A stretch of 64,000 nt of DNA. Source: Oceanimonas aquatica (GTDB lineage Bacteria > Pseudomonadota > Gammaproteobacteria > Enterobacterales > Aeromonadaceae). The notes beneath the pieces are model-generated. The model was given only the letters and a program-made list of their open reading frames with translations. It did not search any database and was not told the origin of the DNA. The stretch is from positions 216,728 through 280,727 of the forward strand of contig NZ_JAVBHX010000005.1 in the NCBI RefSeq assembly GCF_030732065.1. The letters are read 5' to 3'. Within the stretch, counting starts at the first letter, position 1, and the number at the start of each line of letters is the position of its first letter. This document shows positions 1-8,132 of the stretch, one piece after another. The position numbers were made by a program, and so were the translations under genes.

Positions 1-623
1 CCGACAGCCGCTTTCTGGCCGCCTTTGGTCGTTCGCTGCTGGTGTGTCTGGCGGCGCTCGCGCTCAGCCTGGTGCTGATATTGCCGGCGCTGTTTGTGGT
101 GTTTTACTACTTTCCCAAGCTCAAAGGGCTGATGAACCTGCTGGTGCTGCTGCCCTTTGCGGTGCCGCCTGTGGTGTCGTCGGTGGGCCTGCTGCAACTG
201 TACGCCGGCGGCCCGCTGCCCCTGGTGGGCACGCCCTGGATCCTGGTGCTGTGCTACTTCACCCTGAGCCTGCCCTTTATGTACCGGGCCCTGGCCAACA
301 ACCTGGAGGCGGTCAACCTGCCCGATCTGATGGATGCCGCCCACCTGCTGGGCGCCAGCACCACCCGCGCCTTTTTGCGAGTGGTGCTGCCCAACCTGCG
401 CAATGGCCTGCTCAGCGCCCTGTTTCTGGCGTTTTCCTTCCTGTTCGGGGAGTTCGTGTTTGCCAACCTGCTGGTGGGTACCCGCTTTGAAACCCTGCAG
501 GTCTACCTGTACAGCCAGCGCACCACCAGCGGCCACTTCACCAGCGCCATGGTGATGTCCTATTTCCTGTTTATCGGCCTCGCCACCTGGGTGGCGCTGC
601 GCCTGCAATCCCGGAGCACCTGA
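1..623 (+). CDS. ABC transporter inner-membrane permease (5' truncated by the window edge)
   Basis: The reading frame is open from base 3, so the gene starts upstream of the window; a GTG at 42 is internal. About 206 residues are visible, with several hydrophobic spans and a typical binding-protein-dependent permease EAA loop (DAAHLLGAS followed by a conserved L-P, about bases 330-400). That loop docks on the ATPase. The protein belongs to the spermidine/iron/2-aminoethylphosphonate permease class. Its stop overlaps the next start by one base (TGATG), so it is translationally coupled to the ATPase. The substrate cannot be fixed: the binding protein and other permease parts lie outside the window. 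Confidence 0.9.
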   Translation, partial: DSRFLAAFGRSLLVCLAALALSLVLILPALFVVFYYFPKLKGLMNLLVLLPFAVPPVVSSVGLLQLYAGGPLPLVGTPWILVLCYFTLSLPFMYRALANNLEAVNLPDLMDAAHLLGASTTRAFLRVVLPNLRNGLLSALFLAFSFLFGEFVFANLLVGTRFETLQVYLYSQRTTSGHFTSAMVMSYFLFIGLATWVALRLQSRST

Positions 624-1639
624 TGTTCTATCTGGAAGTTGCCCATCTCGCCAAATCCTTTGGCGACACTCGCGTGTTTAGCGACATTGACTTCGATATT
701 CGCCGGGGCGAGCTGGTCACCCTGCTCGGCCCCTCGGGCTGTGGCAAGTCGACCCTGCTGCGCAGCCTGGCCGGCCTGGTCAGCCCGGACCATGGCCATA
801 TTCGCGTGGCCGGTGAAGACATCACTCACCTCAAACCCCAGAAGCGGGGCATCGGCATGGTGTTTCAGAGCTATGCCCTGTTTCCCAATCTGACGGTAGC
901 CGGCAACATCGCCTTTGGCTTGGCGCTGCAAAAGCTGAACCGGGCCGAGCTGAACCGCCGAGTGGCAGAGGTGATCGAGCTGGTGGACTTGAAAGGCCGT
1001 GAGAAGCACTACCCCTCTCAGCTTTCCGGCGGCCAGCGCCAGCGGGTGGCCCTAGCCCGGGCCCTGGTGGTGCAGCCGCGCATTCTGCTGCTGGACGAGC
1101 CGCTGTCGGCGCTGGACGCCCCCATTCGCAAACGGCTGCGCGAGCAGATTCGGCGCATTCAGCAACAGCTCGAGCTCACCACGGTATTCGTGACCCACGA
1201 TCAGGAAGAAGCGCTGACCCTGTCGGATCGCATCTTTGTGATGAACCAGGGCAGTATCGTGCAGGCCGACACCGCCGAAGGCGTCTACACCCGGCCGGTC
1301 AATGACTTTGTCGCGGGCTTTATGGGCAGCTACAACCTGCTTGGCCCCGAGCAGGCCGCCGCCCTGTTCGGCCTTAACATTCATGGCCGGCTGGCCATTC
1401 GCCCCGAGACCATTTACATTCGCGAGCCGGGCCGCGACTATGGTCCGGCCATGACCACTCCCCTGCCGGCCCGAGTGGAGCACCACCAGCTGCTGGGCAA
1501 CGTGATCCGCTACCGCATGCGACTGGCCCACGCCACCCTGGAGGTGGATACCCTCAACCGGGGCCCGGCCTCACTGCTGTCCATAGGCAGCCGAGTGGAG
1601 CTGCTGTTGCCCAAGAACGAACTGAAAGAGGTTGCCTGA
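623..1639 (+). CDS. ABC transporter ATP-binding protein (PotA/FbpC/PhnT-like importer class)
   Basis: This 338-residue ATPase would power import through the permease encoded just upstream. Walker A is GPSGCGKST (residues 36-44), the Q-loop Gln is near 82, the signature is LSGGQRQR (134-141), Walker B ILLLDEP is at 154-160, and the switch His lies in VFVTHDQEEAL. A C-terminal extension of about 100 residues, containing RLAIRPETIYI, looks like the regulatory TOBE domain of importers for polyamines, ferric iron and 2-aminoethylphosphonate. The gene overlaps both neighbours by one base (TGATG at each end), so permease, ATPase and HAD phosphatase form one coupled operon. The substrate is unresolved; the HAD partner makes a phosphorylated or phosphonate-like solute conceivable, but this is inference. 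Confidence 0.9.
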   Translation: MFYLEVAHLAKSFGDTRVFSDIDFDIRRGELVTLLGPSGCGKSTLLRSLAGLVSPDHGHIRVAGEDITHLKPQKRGIGMVFQSYALFPNLTVAGNIAFGLALQKLNRAELNRRVAEVIELVDLKGREKHYPSQLSGGQRQRVALARALVVQPRILLLDEPLSALDAPIRKRLREQIRRIQQQLELTTVFVTHDQEEALTLSDRIFVMNQGSIVQADTAEGVYTRPVNDFVAGFMGSYNLLGPEQAAALFGLNIHGRLAIRPETIYIREPGRDYGPAMTTPLPARVEHHQLLGNVIRYRMRLAHATLEVDTLNRGPASLLSIGSRVELLLPKNELKEVA

Positions 1640-2292
1640 TGAACCTGGCCATATTTGATCTGGACGAAACCCTGATTGCCGGAGATTCCGCCACCCTGTG
1701 GCTGACGTTTCTGGCCGAACGCGGCCTGGTGAGCGACGCCCTGCTGGCCGAAGAGCAGCGGCTGATGGACGATTACTACGCCGGTATCCTCGATATGGAC
1801 GCCTACATGGCGCTGACCCTGGCGCCGCTGGAAGGCCGCCGCCCGGAAGACATCACTGCGCTGGTGAATGAGTTTATCGGTCGTCACATTGCGCCCATCG
1901 TTTACCCTCAGGCAAAGGCACGGCTCGACTGGCATCGCGCCCAGGGCCACCGCTGCCTGGTGATTTCCGCCACCGGCGAGCACCTGGTGAAACCCATCGC
2001 CCATCACCTGGGCGTGGCGGATGCCATTGGCGTGCAGACCGAGATCGCCAACGGCCGCTACAGCGGCCGGCCGCAAGGCATTTACAGCTTTCAGCACGGC
2101 AAGGTGGTGCGCCTCGGTCACTGGCTGCGGGATCAAGGCCTGGAGCCCGGCTTCTGCTACGGCTACAGCGACTCCCACAACGATCTGGCGCTGCTGGAAT
2201 ACGTGGATGAAGCCGCGGTGATCAATGGCAGCGATGCCCTGAACACCATCGCCACCGAGCGAGGCTGGCAGCAGTTAAGCTGGCAATTGTAG
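1639..2292 (+). CDS. HAD-IB family phosphatase (SerB-like fold)
   Basis: This 217-residue protein has the full HAD set: nucleophile motif FDLDETL with Asp7 and Asp9, motif II ISATGEH, a motif III Lys, and motif IV YSDSHNDLALLE. Spacing and the helical cap between motifs I and II fit HAD subfamily IB, which includes phosphoserine phosphatase-like hydrolases. It is the last gene of the ABC importer operon and overlaps the ATPase stop by one base, so it probably acts on the imported solute or a derivative. Its TAG stop codon (2290-2292) is also the first three bases of a dispersed TAGGCCC repeat, so the C-terminus may have been redefined by repeat insertion. The substrate is unknown. Confidence 0.85.
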   Translation: MNLAIFDLDETLIAGDSATLWLTFLAERGLVSDALLAEEQRLMDDYYAGILDMDAYMALTLAPLEGRRPEDITALVNEFIGRHIAPIVYPQAKARLDWHRAQGHRCLVISATGEHLVKPIAHHLGVADAIGVQTEIANGRYSGRPQGIYSFQHGKVVRLGHWLRDQGLEPGFCYGYSDSHNDLALLEYVDEAAVINGSDALNTIATERGWQQLSWQL

Positions 2293-2355
2293 GCCCGAAG
2301 TTATTCAGGCGGCGGTGCCGTATGTCAGGCTATTACCCCGTTAACATGGGGCCTA
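2290..2355. repeat. Dispersed TAGGCCC...GGGCCTA intergenic repeat, copy 1 (66 bp)
   Basis: This intergenic element begins TAGGCCCG and ends GGGGCCTA, with an internal GGTGCCGTATG that matches GGTGCCGCATG in the copy at 6626. It fills the gap between the HAD gene and the broken wrbA, and its first three bases form the HAD stop codon. Other copies lie at 6626-6704 and 46717-46795 (inverted), with a 24-bp minimal palindrome at 14113-14136. Confidence 0.75.
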
Positions 2356-2363
2356 ATGAACAT

Positions 2364-2962
2364 TCATCCAAAGAGCTTCCTCGCAAGCTCAGCCACGGTT
2401 TTACCCTGGTAGCGGGCGATGGCCAGCTCCCGTTCGTCGGGCCGGCGCGAGCCGTCGCTCCCGGCCAGGGTCGTCGCACCGTAGGGGGTGCCGCCGCCCA
2501 CCTGTGAGATATCGGCCACTTCCGGAGCGGCATAGCCGATGGGCACGATAATCATGCCGTGGTGGGCCAGGGTGTTCCAGGTGCTGGTAATGGTGGTTTC
2601 CTGACCACCACCGGTGCCGGTGGAGCTGAACACGCTGGCCAGCTTGCCCACCAGGCCGCCATTGGCCCAGAGCCCGCCGGTCTGATCGAAGAAATTGCGC
2701 ATCTGGCCACTCATGTTGCCAAACCGGGTGGGCGTGCCAAAAATAATGGCGTCGTAATCGCCAAGCTCTCCGGGCTGGCGACTTCCGCTTTTTGATCCAC
2801 CTTGCCGCCGGCCTGTTTGAACGCTTCTTCCGGCATGGTTTCGGGGACCCGTTTGATGGTGACCTCGACGCCGGCCACCTCACCCGCGCCCTTGGCCACC
2901 GCCTCGGCCATGGTTTCGATATGACCATACATGGAGTGATACAACACCAGCAGTTTGCTCAT
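2364..2962 (-). pseudogene. wrbA: NAD(P)H:quinone oxidoreductase WrbA, frameshifted
   Basis: Read on the minus strand, the first 66 or so residues match the flavodoxin-like WrbA N-terminus ([28 protein letters not shown]). After the codons for VASP the frame is lost. The next frame continues perfectly with [19 protein letters not shown], the TGGGQE FMN loop region and the usual C-terminus. Restoring one base in the CCGGG run at about 2770-2774 would give the family sequence [13 protein letters not shown], so this is a single 1-base deletion. A good ribosome site (AGGAGA) precedes the ATG at 2962. The lesion is either a homopolymer sequencing error or a recent pseudogene; the rest of the gene is undamaged. 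WrbA normally reduces quinones by two electrons. Confidence 0.9.
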
Positions 2963-3026
2963 TTCGCTTCTCCTGTGCCTTGTGAATACCGCCCTTCACA
3001 CTCTAGTTGCGACAGGCACAAGGCAC

Positions 3027-3058
3027 AAAAAAACGGCACTCCAGAGAGTGCCGTTTTT
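3027..3058 (-). terminator. Rho-independent terminator of the DUF2750 gene
   Basis: A perfect 8-bp stem, CGGCACTC (3034-3041) pairing with GAGTGCCG (3046-3053), has a 4-base loop and is followed on the minus strand by a U-run (plus-strand A7 at 3027-3033). The T-run on the other side makes it potentially bidirectional. It lies just downstream of the DUF2750 stop and upstream of the wrbA start. Confidence 0.85.
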
Positions 3059-3077
3059 GCGAACTTAACCGACAGCG

Positions 3078-3419
3078 TCAGGCAAATTCCTTCACCATTT
3101 CCAGTACGTCCAGCTCAATGCCATCGAGCTCTTCATTCCAGTTGGGGCCAATGCGTACGCCGTCTTCCGACAGGTCTTCCACCCAGATTTCCAGAAATTC
3201 GGCCAGGGAGATTTCAAAGGGCTCATACTCGGCCCACTCGTCCACACACTGAGCCTGGGCCTCGGCCTTGGTGGACCACAAGGGCATCACTTCGGTATCC
3301 TGAAACTCGGTGGAATCACACACCACCCACTCGTCTCCGAAGCGAAGCCCCCACATCAGGTTGTCGGCTTTCACCTGTTCGATAAAACGCTGGTATTCTG
3401 GCTGGTGGAGCTGGCTCAT
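3078..3419 (-). CDS. DUF2750 domain-containing protein
   Basis: This acidic cytoplasmic protein of 113 residues begins MSQLHQPEYQRFI. The open frame extends upstream to 3536, but the extension (MWALRRIVFN...) is not family-like, so the ATG at 3419 is chosen. The pattern with WGLRFGDEWVV, a WSTKAEAQA segment and a C-terminal NWNEELDG motif is what I recognise as the DUF2750 family, small proteins of unknown function common in gammaproteobacteria. It is a single-gene unit with its own terminator, divergent from pncA. No catalytic residues are evident. Confidence 0.8.
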   Translation of the reverse strand: MSQLHQPEYQRFIEQVKADNLMWGLRFGDEWVVCDSTEFQDTEVMPLWSTKAEAQAQCVDEWAEYEPFEISLAEFLEIWVEDLSEDGVRIGPNWNEELDGIELDVLEMVKEFA

Positions 3420-3554
3420 TATGGTCACCTTTGGCTTAATGAGGGGAAGACACCCCGAATGGGGGCGATACTGAACCAAATTAACCTTAGACTCAATCAA
3501 AACAATATTAAAAACAATGCGACGCAGTGCCCACACTAACTAAGGAGGTGGCGT

Positions 3555-4202
3555 ATGAAATTGCCCGCCAAACACAGGGTAGCCAGTATTGACGTGGATG
3601 CCCAGTATACCTTTACCCCCGTTTGTCCCGATGAACTGCCGGTGGCCGGCGGTGATACCATTGCTCCCGAGCTCAACCGCCAGGCCGCCTTTGCCGGCTT
3701 TCGCCTGGGCTCCAAGGACGCCCACTCACCCTCGGCAACCTGGGTCGCCAGTGACGACAAGCCCGCCTTCAGCAAGGTGGACGGCGACCACGCCGACATT
3801 CGCTGGCCCCTGCATGCGGTGCCCGGTACCAAAGGCTTTGAACTGCTCGACGGCCTGCCTCACCCCGCCGACTACGACTTTTTCGTGTGGAAAGGGGTCG
3901 AGCCCGACATGCACCCCTACGGCGCCTGCTATCACGATCTGGCCGAGCGCCAGAGTACGGGCGTCATTGAGTTCCTGCGCGGCAACGACATTAGCACAGT
4001 GCTGGTGGGGGGCCTGGCCACCGATTACTGCGTGTTTCATACGGTGAAACAGCTGCTGGCTGCCGGTTTTAACGTGGTCGTCAACCGCGCCGCCACTCGC
4101 GGGGTGGCCGACGACAGCAGCCGCCATGCCATGGCCGAGATGATCCAGCTGGGTGCTCACTTCGTGCACGATGCCGGCGAGCTGGAGCAGCCCGATGACT
4201 GA
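3555..4202 (+). CDS. pncA: Nicotinamidase (isochorismatase-like hydrolase)
   Basis: This 215-residue enzyme would deamidate nicotinamide to nicotinate for NAD salvage. The catalytic triad is readable: Asp15 (IDVDAQYTF), Lys113 (FVWKG) and nucleophile Cys159 (GLATDYCV). Asp55 and His57 (SKDAHSP) with His87 fit the metal site. A strong ribosome site, AAGGAGG, at 3542-3548 supports the ATG at 3555. The last 8 bases overlap the start of pncB, which catalyses the next step, so the two enzymes form a coupled salvage operon. No NrtR or other operator was recognised in the 135-bp upstream gap. Confidence 0.93.
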   Translation: MKLPAKHRVASIDVDAQYTFTPVCPDELPVAGGDTIAPELNRQAAFAGFRLGSKDAHSPSATWVASDDKPAFSKVDGDHADIRWPLHAVPGTKGFELLDGLPHPADYDFFVWKGVEPDMHPYGACYHDLAERQSTGVIEFLRGNDISTVLVGGLATDYCVFHTVKQLLAAGFNVVVNRAATRGVADDSSRHAMAEMIQLGAHFVHDAGELEQPDD

Positions 4203-5391
4203 GCCCGTCATTCGCTCTCTGCTAGACACCGATCTGTACAAATACACCATGATGCAGGCGGTGCTGCACCAGCACCCGGCGGCAGAAGTGGAATACCGTT
4301 TTCGCTGCCGTACACCGAACGTGGACTTTTCCGCCTGTTTCGATGACATCAGCCGGGAAATCGACCACCTCTGCACCCTGCAGCTGGCCGACGACGAGCT
4401 CGACTACCTGGCCGGACTCGACTACCTCAAACCCGATTTCATTCATTTTCTGCGACTGTTCCGGCTGGACCGGCGCTTTGTGCAGCTGGAATGCATTGAC
4501 GGCCGGCTGGAGCTCGGCATTCGCGGCCCCTGGCTGCATACCATTTTGTTTGAGGTGCCGCTGCTGGCCATCATCAGCGAGGTGTATTGCCGCCATCACT
4601 ACTCAAGCCCCGACTGGCACCACGCCCGGGAAAAAATGCAGCAAAAAATCGACCTGGTGACCCGTACCAAGGGCAGCGAGGGCTTTCGCTTTTCCGACTT
4701 TGGTACCCGTCGGCGCTTTTCCGGGCGTTGGCACAAGGAAGTGGTGCAGGCCTTTGCCAAGGGACTGCCCGAGCAGTTTTCCGGTACCAGCAACCTGATG
4801 CTGTCGCGGCATATTGGCCGGCCGCCCATGGGCACCATGGCCCACGAGTTTTTGCAGGCGTTTCAGGCACTGGGGCCACGCCTTATCGACAGCCAGAAGG
4901 CAGCCCTGGACGCCTGGGTACGGGAATACCGGGGCCGGCTCGGCATCGCCCTCACCGATGTGGTGGGCGTGGATGCCTTTCTGCGCGACTTCGATCTCTA
5001 CTTTGCCAAGCTGTTTGACGGCCTGCGCCACGACTCGGGCGATCCGGTCGCCTGGACCGAAAAGGCCCTGGCCCACTATCGCAAACTGAAGATCGACCCA
5101 TGCAGCAAGCGGCTGGTGTACAGCGACGCCCTCACCGTGGAGCGGGCGCTGGATCTTTACCGGCGGTTCGCCGGCCAGTGCCGACCGGCCTTTGGCATTG
5201 GCACTCACCTGACCAACGACGTAGTGGACAACAAGCCGCTGAGCATGGTGATCAAGATGACCCGCTGCAACGGCCAGGCGGTGGCCAAGCTCTCCGACAG
5301 CCCGGGCAAGGCCATGTGCGAGGACGCCGGCTACCTGACCTATCTGTCCCAGGTGTTTGGGGTGCCGACGCCCACCGTAAACCAGGGCTGA
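4195..5391 (+). CDS. pncB: Nicotinate phosphoribosyltransferase
   Basis: This enzyme converts nicotinate, PRPP and ATP to nicotinate mononucleotide. The 398-residue protein starts MTEPVIRSLLDTDLYK, a characteristic PncB N-terminus, so the ATG at 4195 is preferred over an in-frame ATG at 4153 inside pncA. The segment SGTSNLMLSRHIGRPPMGTMA carries the active-site region with the conserved His, and GLRHDSGDP and FGIGTHLTND are typical phosphate and PRPP-binding stretches. Length matches the E. coli enzyme (about 400). It overlaps pncA by 8 bp. No clear terminator is visible in the 97 bases before phhA. Confidence 0.95.
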   Translation: MTEPVIRSLLDTDLYKYTMMQAVLHQHPAAEVEYRFRCRTPNVDFSACFDDISREIDHLCTLQLADDELDYLAGLDYLKPDFIHFLRLFRLDRRFVQLECIDGRLELGIRGPWLHTILFEVPLLAIISEVYCRHHYSSPDWHHAREKMQQKIDLVTRTKGSEGFRFSDFGTRRRFSGRWHKEVVQAFAKGLPEQFSGTSNLMLSRHIGRPPMGTMAHEFLQAFQALGPRLIDSQKAALDAWVREYRGRLGIALTDVVGVDAFLRDFDLYFAKLFDGLRHDSGDPVAWTEKALAHYRKLKIDPCSKRLVYSDALTVERALDLYRRFAGQCRPAFGIGTHLTNDVVDNKPLSMVIKMTRCNGQAVAKLSDSPGKAMCEDAGYLTYLSQVFGVPTPTVNQG

Positions 5392-5488
5392 CACCACCGT
5401 AACGCCAAACTGCCACCCTGCCCTTCTCAGTGGTCACTCAAGTCTCTAGATTTAAAGACAAAATGACACTGACGAAGGGCAATGCTGC

Positions 5489-6283
5489 ATGAACGCCTCC
5501 ACCTACGTGGCCCGTACTCCCGGGCCCGATGGCATCATTCATTACACGGAGGAAGAAAACGCCATCTGGCACACGCTGATTACGCGCCAGCTCCGCTGCG
5601 TGCAGGATCGCGCCTGTGATGAATACCTGACGGGGCTGAAGCGGCTAAACCTGCCTCATGACCGCATTCCCCAGCTGGACGAGATCAACCGGGTCTTGCA
5701 GCCCACCACCGGCTGGCGCGTGGCCAGAGTGCCGGCGCTGATCTCCTTTGACCGCTTTTTCGAACTGCTGGCCGACCGGCAGTTTCCGGTGGCCACCTTT
5801 ATTCGCCGGCGGGAAGATCTCGATTATCTGCAGGAGCCGGATATCTTTCATGAGCTGTTTGGCCACTGCGCCATGCTTACCAATCCGGCTTTTGCCCGCT
5901 TTACCCATACCTATGGACAACTCGGCCAGAGCGCCACGCCCAAAGAGCGCGGCTTTCTGGCACGGCTGTACTGGTTTACCGTGGAGTTCGGCCTGCTCAA
6001 CACGCCCCAAGGCCGGCGCATCTACGGCGGTGGCATACTGTCGTCGCCGGGCGAAACCCAGTACGCCTTTGAATCGAGCGAGCCCGAATTCCGGCCCTTT
6101 AACCTGCTGGACGTGCTGCGCACCCCCTACCGCATCGACATTATGCAGCCCATCTACTATGTACTGGAGAGCCTGGACGATCTGTTCGCCATTGCCGATA
6201 TGGACATCATGGCCGAGGTTCGCAAGGCACAACAGTTAGGGCTGTTTGAGCCCACTTTCCCACCCAAACAAACCGCCGTTTAA
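5489..6283 (+). CDS. phhA: Phenylalanine 4-monooxygenase
   Basis: This tetrahydrobiopterin-dependent non-heme iron enzyme converts phenylalanine to tyrosine. The 264-residue length is typical of bacterial monomeric PhhA. The iron ligands are visible as His121 and His126 in FHELFGH and Glu166 in WFTVEFGLL. It is followed after 9 bases by phhB, which recycles the oxidised pterin. hppD, encoding the enzyme acting on 4-hydroxyphenylpyruvate, lies elsewhere in this window (29857-30930), so at least two parts of the Phe/Tyr catabolic route are present. PhhR regulates this operon in pseudomonads, but no PhhR gene or clear box was found here. Confidence 0.95.
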   Translation: MNASTYVARTPGPDGIIHYTEEENAIWHTLITRQLRCVQDRACDEYLTGLKRLNLPHDRIPQLDEINRVLQPTTGWRVARVPALISFDRFFELLADRQFPVATFIRRREDLDYLQEPDIFHELFGHCAMLTNPAFARFTHTYGQLGQSATPKERGFLARLYWFTVEFGLLNTPQGRRIYGGGILSSPGETQYAFESSEPEFRPFNLLDVLRTPYRIDIMQPIYYVLESLDDLFAIADMDIMAEVRKAQQLGLFEPTFPPKQTAV

Positions 6284-6292
6284 GGAGCATTC

Positions 6293-6628
6293 ATGACCAA
6301 CCTGGCCCAACAACAATGCGAGGCCTGCCGGGCCGATGCGCCCAAAGTCAGCGATGCCGAGCTGGCCGAGCTGATGACGCAAATTCCCGACTGGACTCCA
6401 CAGGCCCGGGACGGCGTGCTGCAGCTGGAACGGGAGTTCAAATTCAGGAACTTCAAGCTGGCCTGGGCCTTTGCCGACAAAGTGGCGGAGCTTGCCGAGA
6501 GCGAGTTTCACCACCCGGCCATTTTGCTGGAGTGGGGCAAGGTCACCGTGACCTGGTGGACCCACGCCATCGGCGGCCTGCACCGCAACGACTTCATCAT
6601 GGCGGCGCGTACCGACCAGTTGCTGTAG
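6293..6628 (+). CDS. phhB: Pterin-4a-carbinolamine dehydratase
   Basis: This 111-residue DCoH/PCD protein dehydrates 4a-hydroxytetrahydropterin produced by PhhA. The conserved core EFHHPAI...[12 protein letters not shown] contains the His-His and later His residues of the active site. A ribosome site, AAGGAG, lies just before the ATG. It follows phhA by 9 bases. The stop codon TAG (6626-6628) coincides with the first bases of a dispersed TAGGCCC repeat, as for the HAD gene at 2292. There is an N-terminal Cys pair (CEACRAD) of unclear meaning. Confidence 0.95.
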   Translation: MTNLAQQQCEACRADAPKVSDAELAELMTQIPDWTPQARDGVLQLEREFKFRNFKLAWAFADKVAELAESEFHHPAILLEWGKVTVTWWTHAIGGLHRNDFIMAARTDQLL

Positions 6629-6704
6629 GCCCGGTTTCAACCGGGCAAAGGTGCCGCATGTTGCACGGTTTGCCCGTTTACAACCGTGAATAAATTCGGG
6701 CCTA
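6626..6704. repeat. TAGGCCC...GGGCCTA repeat, copy 2 (79 bp)
   Basis: The element begins TAGGCCCGG and ends TTCGGGCCTA. Its interior contains GGTGCCGCATGTTGCACGG. It aligns along nearly its whole length with the reverse complement of 46717-46795, which is also 79 bp, and at its ends and GGTGCCGYATG core with 2290-2355. The first three bases are the phhB stop codon. Confidence 0.8.
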
Positions 6705-6717
6705 CAAAAACACCGTC

Positions 6718-6810
6718 ACTCCGGCGAAGGCCGGAGTCCAGGGCATGGTGCACGGCACTGGGCTGTTCCACAGCCGCCTGAGAAATGGATTCCGGCTCGA
6801 AGGCCGGAAT
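6718..6810. repeat. Pair of short CCGG palindromes (ACTCCGGC and ATTCCGGC types)
   Basis: Two imperfect palindromes flank an unremarkable 50-base spacer: ACTCCGGC/GCCGGAGT at 6718-6737 and ATTCCGGC/GCCGGAAT at 6789-6810. The second type recurs at 14190-14210 (ATTCCGG/CCGGAAT) and, degenerate, at 27708-27728. The motif form GGATTCCGG...CCGGAATGA is typical of REP-like bacterial intergenic palindromes. They sit between the convergent phhB and puuB genes. Confidence 0.65.
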
Positions 6811-6842
6811 GACAGACACCATTTTTCCCATTAAAACGGGGG

Positions 6843-8117
6843 TTACACCCCCAACTTGTCCCGCAGGCTGTAGTAGGCCGCGCCCATGGCGCTGAAGGGC
6901 ACCTGAAAACGGCGGCCGCCGAAGAACGGCAGGTGCGGAAGGCTGGCAAAGGCGTCAAAGCGCTCGGCCTGGCCTTTCAGCACTTCCGACAGCAAGCGTC
7001 CCGCCAGGTGAGTACAGGTCACGCCGTGGCCGCTGTAGCCCTGCATGTAATACACATTGGGCTCGAGCCGGCCAAACTGGGGCAGGCGCGACAGGGTCAG
7101 CAGAAAGTTGCCGGTCCAGCGGTAATCGATCTTCACCCCTTCCAGCTGGGGAAAGGTCTTCAGCAGTTTGGGCAGCACCAGGCGGTCGATATCGTCCGGA
7201 TCCCGGGCGCCATAGACCACACCACCCCCGTAGAGCAGCCGGTTGTCGCCGGTAATGCGGTAGTAATCCAGCAGGTAATTGCAGTCTTCCACGCAATACT
7301 GGTTGGCAATCAAGGACCGGGCCTGATCCTCGCTGAGGGGCTCGGTGGTCACAATCTGGGTGCCGCAGGGCATGGCCTTGGCCGACAGCTTGGGCTCCAG
7401 GTTGCCGAGATAGGCATTGCCCGCCAGCACCACAAAGCGGGCACTGACACTGCCTTTTTCGGTTTTCGCCAGAGCCGGATCGCCATACTGAAGGTCGGTG
7501 ACCGCCGACTGTTCAAAGATGCGACCACCCAGTTTGCGAATGGCCTCGGCCTCTCCCAGCGCCAGGTTAAGCGGGTGAATATGACCGCCGCGGTGATCCA
7601 GCAGGGCGCCCACGTAGTTTTTGGTGTCGATCTCCTCGGCTACTTGAGTTTCATCGAGCAGTTCCAGGCCGTCGTGGCCGTAGCGCTCCCAGTTGCGCTT
7701 CTGGTTTTCCAGCTCGTGCAGCTGACGACTGTTCAGCGCCGCGAAAATGCCGCCGGGCTTGAAGTCGCACTGAATGTCGTACTGCTGAATGCGTTCGCGA
7801 ATAATGTCGCCGCCTTCAAACATCATGCTGCCCAGCATGCGGGCGGTATCGGCGCCGTAGCGGGACTCAATCACGTCGATGTCCCGGCTGTAGGAGTTGA
7901 CCAGCTGGCCGCCGTTGCGGCCGCTGGCGCCAAAGCCGATGCGGCCGGCTTCCAGCAGCACCACATCAAAGCCCGCTTCGGTCAGAAACAGCGCCGTGGA
8001 CAGGCCGGTGTAACCGCCCCCCACCACGCACACATCGCACTGAATATTTTCGGTCAGTTGCGGCCAGGGCGCATGCTTGTTGACGGTGGCCGCGTAATAG
8101 CTGTTGACGTGTTCCAT
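6843..8117 (-). CDS. puuB: Gamma-glutamylputrescine oxidase (FAD-dependent)
   Basis: This 424-residue DAO-fold flavoenzyme oxidises gamma-glutamylputrescine to gamma-glutamyl-aminobutyraldehyde, the second step of the Puu pathway. The FAD-binding motif CVVGGGYTGLSTALFLTEAG is near residue 30, followed by GFGASGRNGGQLVNSYSRD. The stretches LLYGGGVVYGARDPDD, YRWTGNFLLTLSR and YYMQGYSGHGVTCTHLAGR match my recollection of E. coli PuuB closely, and length agrees (426 there). It is the last gene of the puuD-puuR-puuC-puuB arm. The 15-base gap to puuC suggests cotranscription. Confidence 0.95.
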   Translation of the reverse strand: MEHVNSYYAATVNKHAPWPQLTENIQCDVCVVGGGYTGLSTALFLTEAGFDVVLLEAGRIGFGASGRNGGQLVNSYSRDIDVIESRYGADTARMLGSMMFEGGDIIRERIQQYDIQCDFKPGGIFAALNSRQLHELENQKRNWERYGHDGLELLDETQVAEEIDTKNYVGALLDHRGGHIHPLNLALGEAEAIRKLGGRIFEQSAVTDLQYGDPALAKTEKGSVSARFVVLAGNAYLGNLEPKLSAKAMPCGTQIVTTEPLSEDQARSLIANQYCVEDCNYLLDYYRITGDNRLLYGGGVVYGARDPDDIDRLVLPKLLKTFPQLEGVKIDYRWTGNFLLTLSRLPQFGRLEPNVYYMQGYSGHGVTCTHLAGRLLSEVLKGQAERFDAFASLPHLPFFGGRRFQVPFSAMGAAYYSLRDKLGV

Positions 8118-8132
8118 GGTTTAAATACTCCC

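Noticed and set aside
1..2292. Firm assignment as a 2-aminoethylphosphonate uptake operon (phnV-phnT)
   Set aside because: Permease and ATPase fit several importer classes equally well, the binding protein is outside the window, and the HAD gene is subfamily IB rather than a PhnX phosphonatase.
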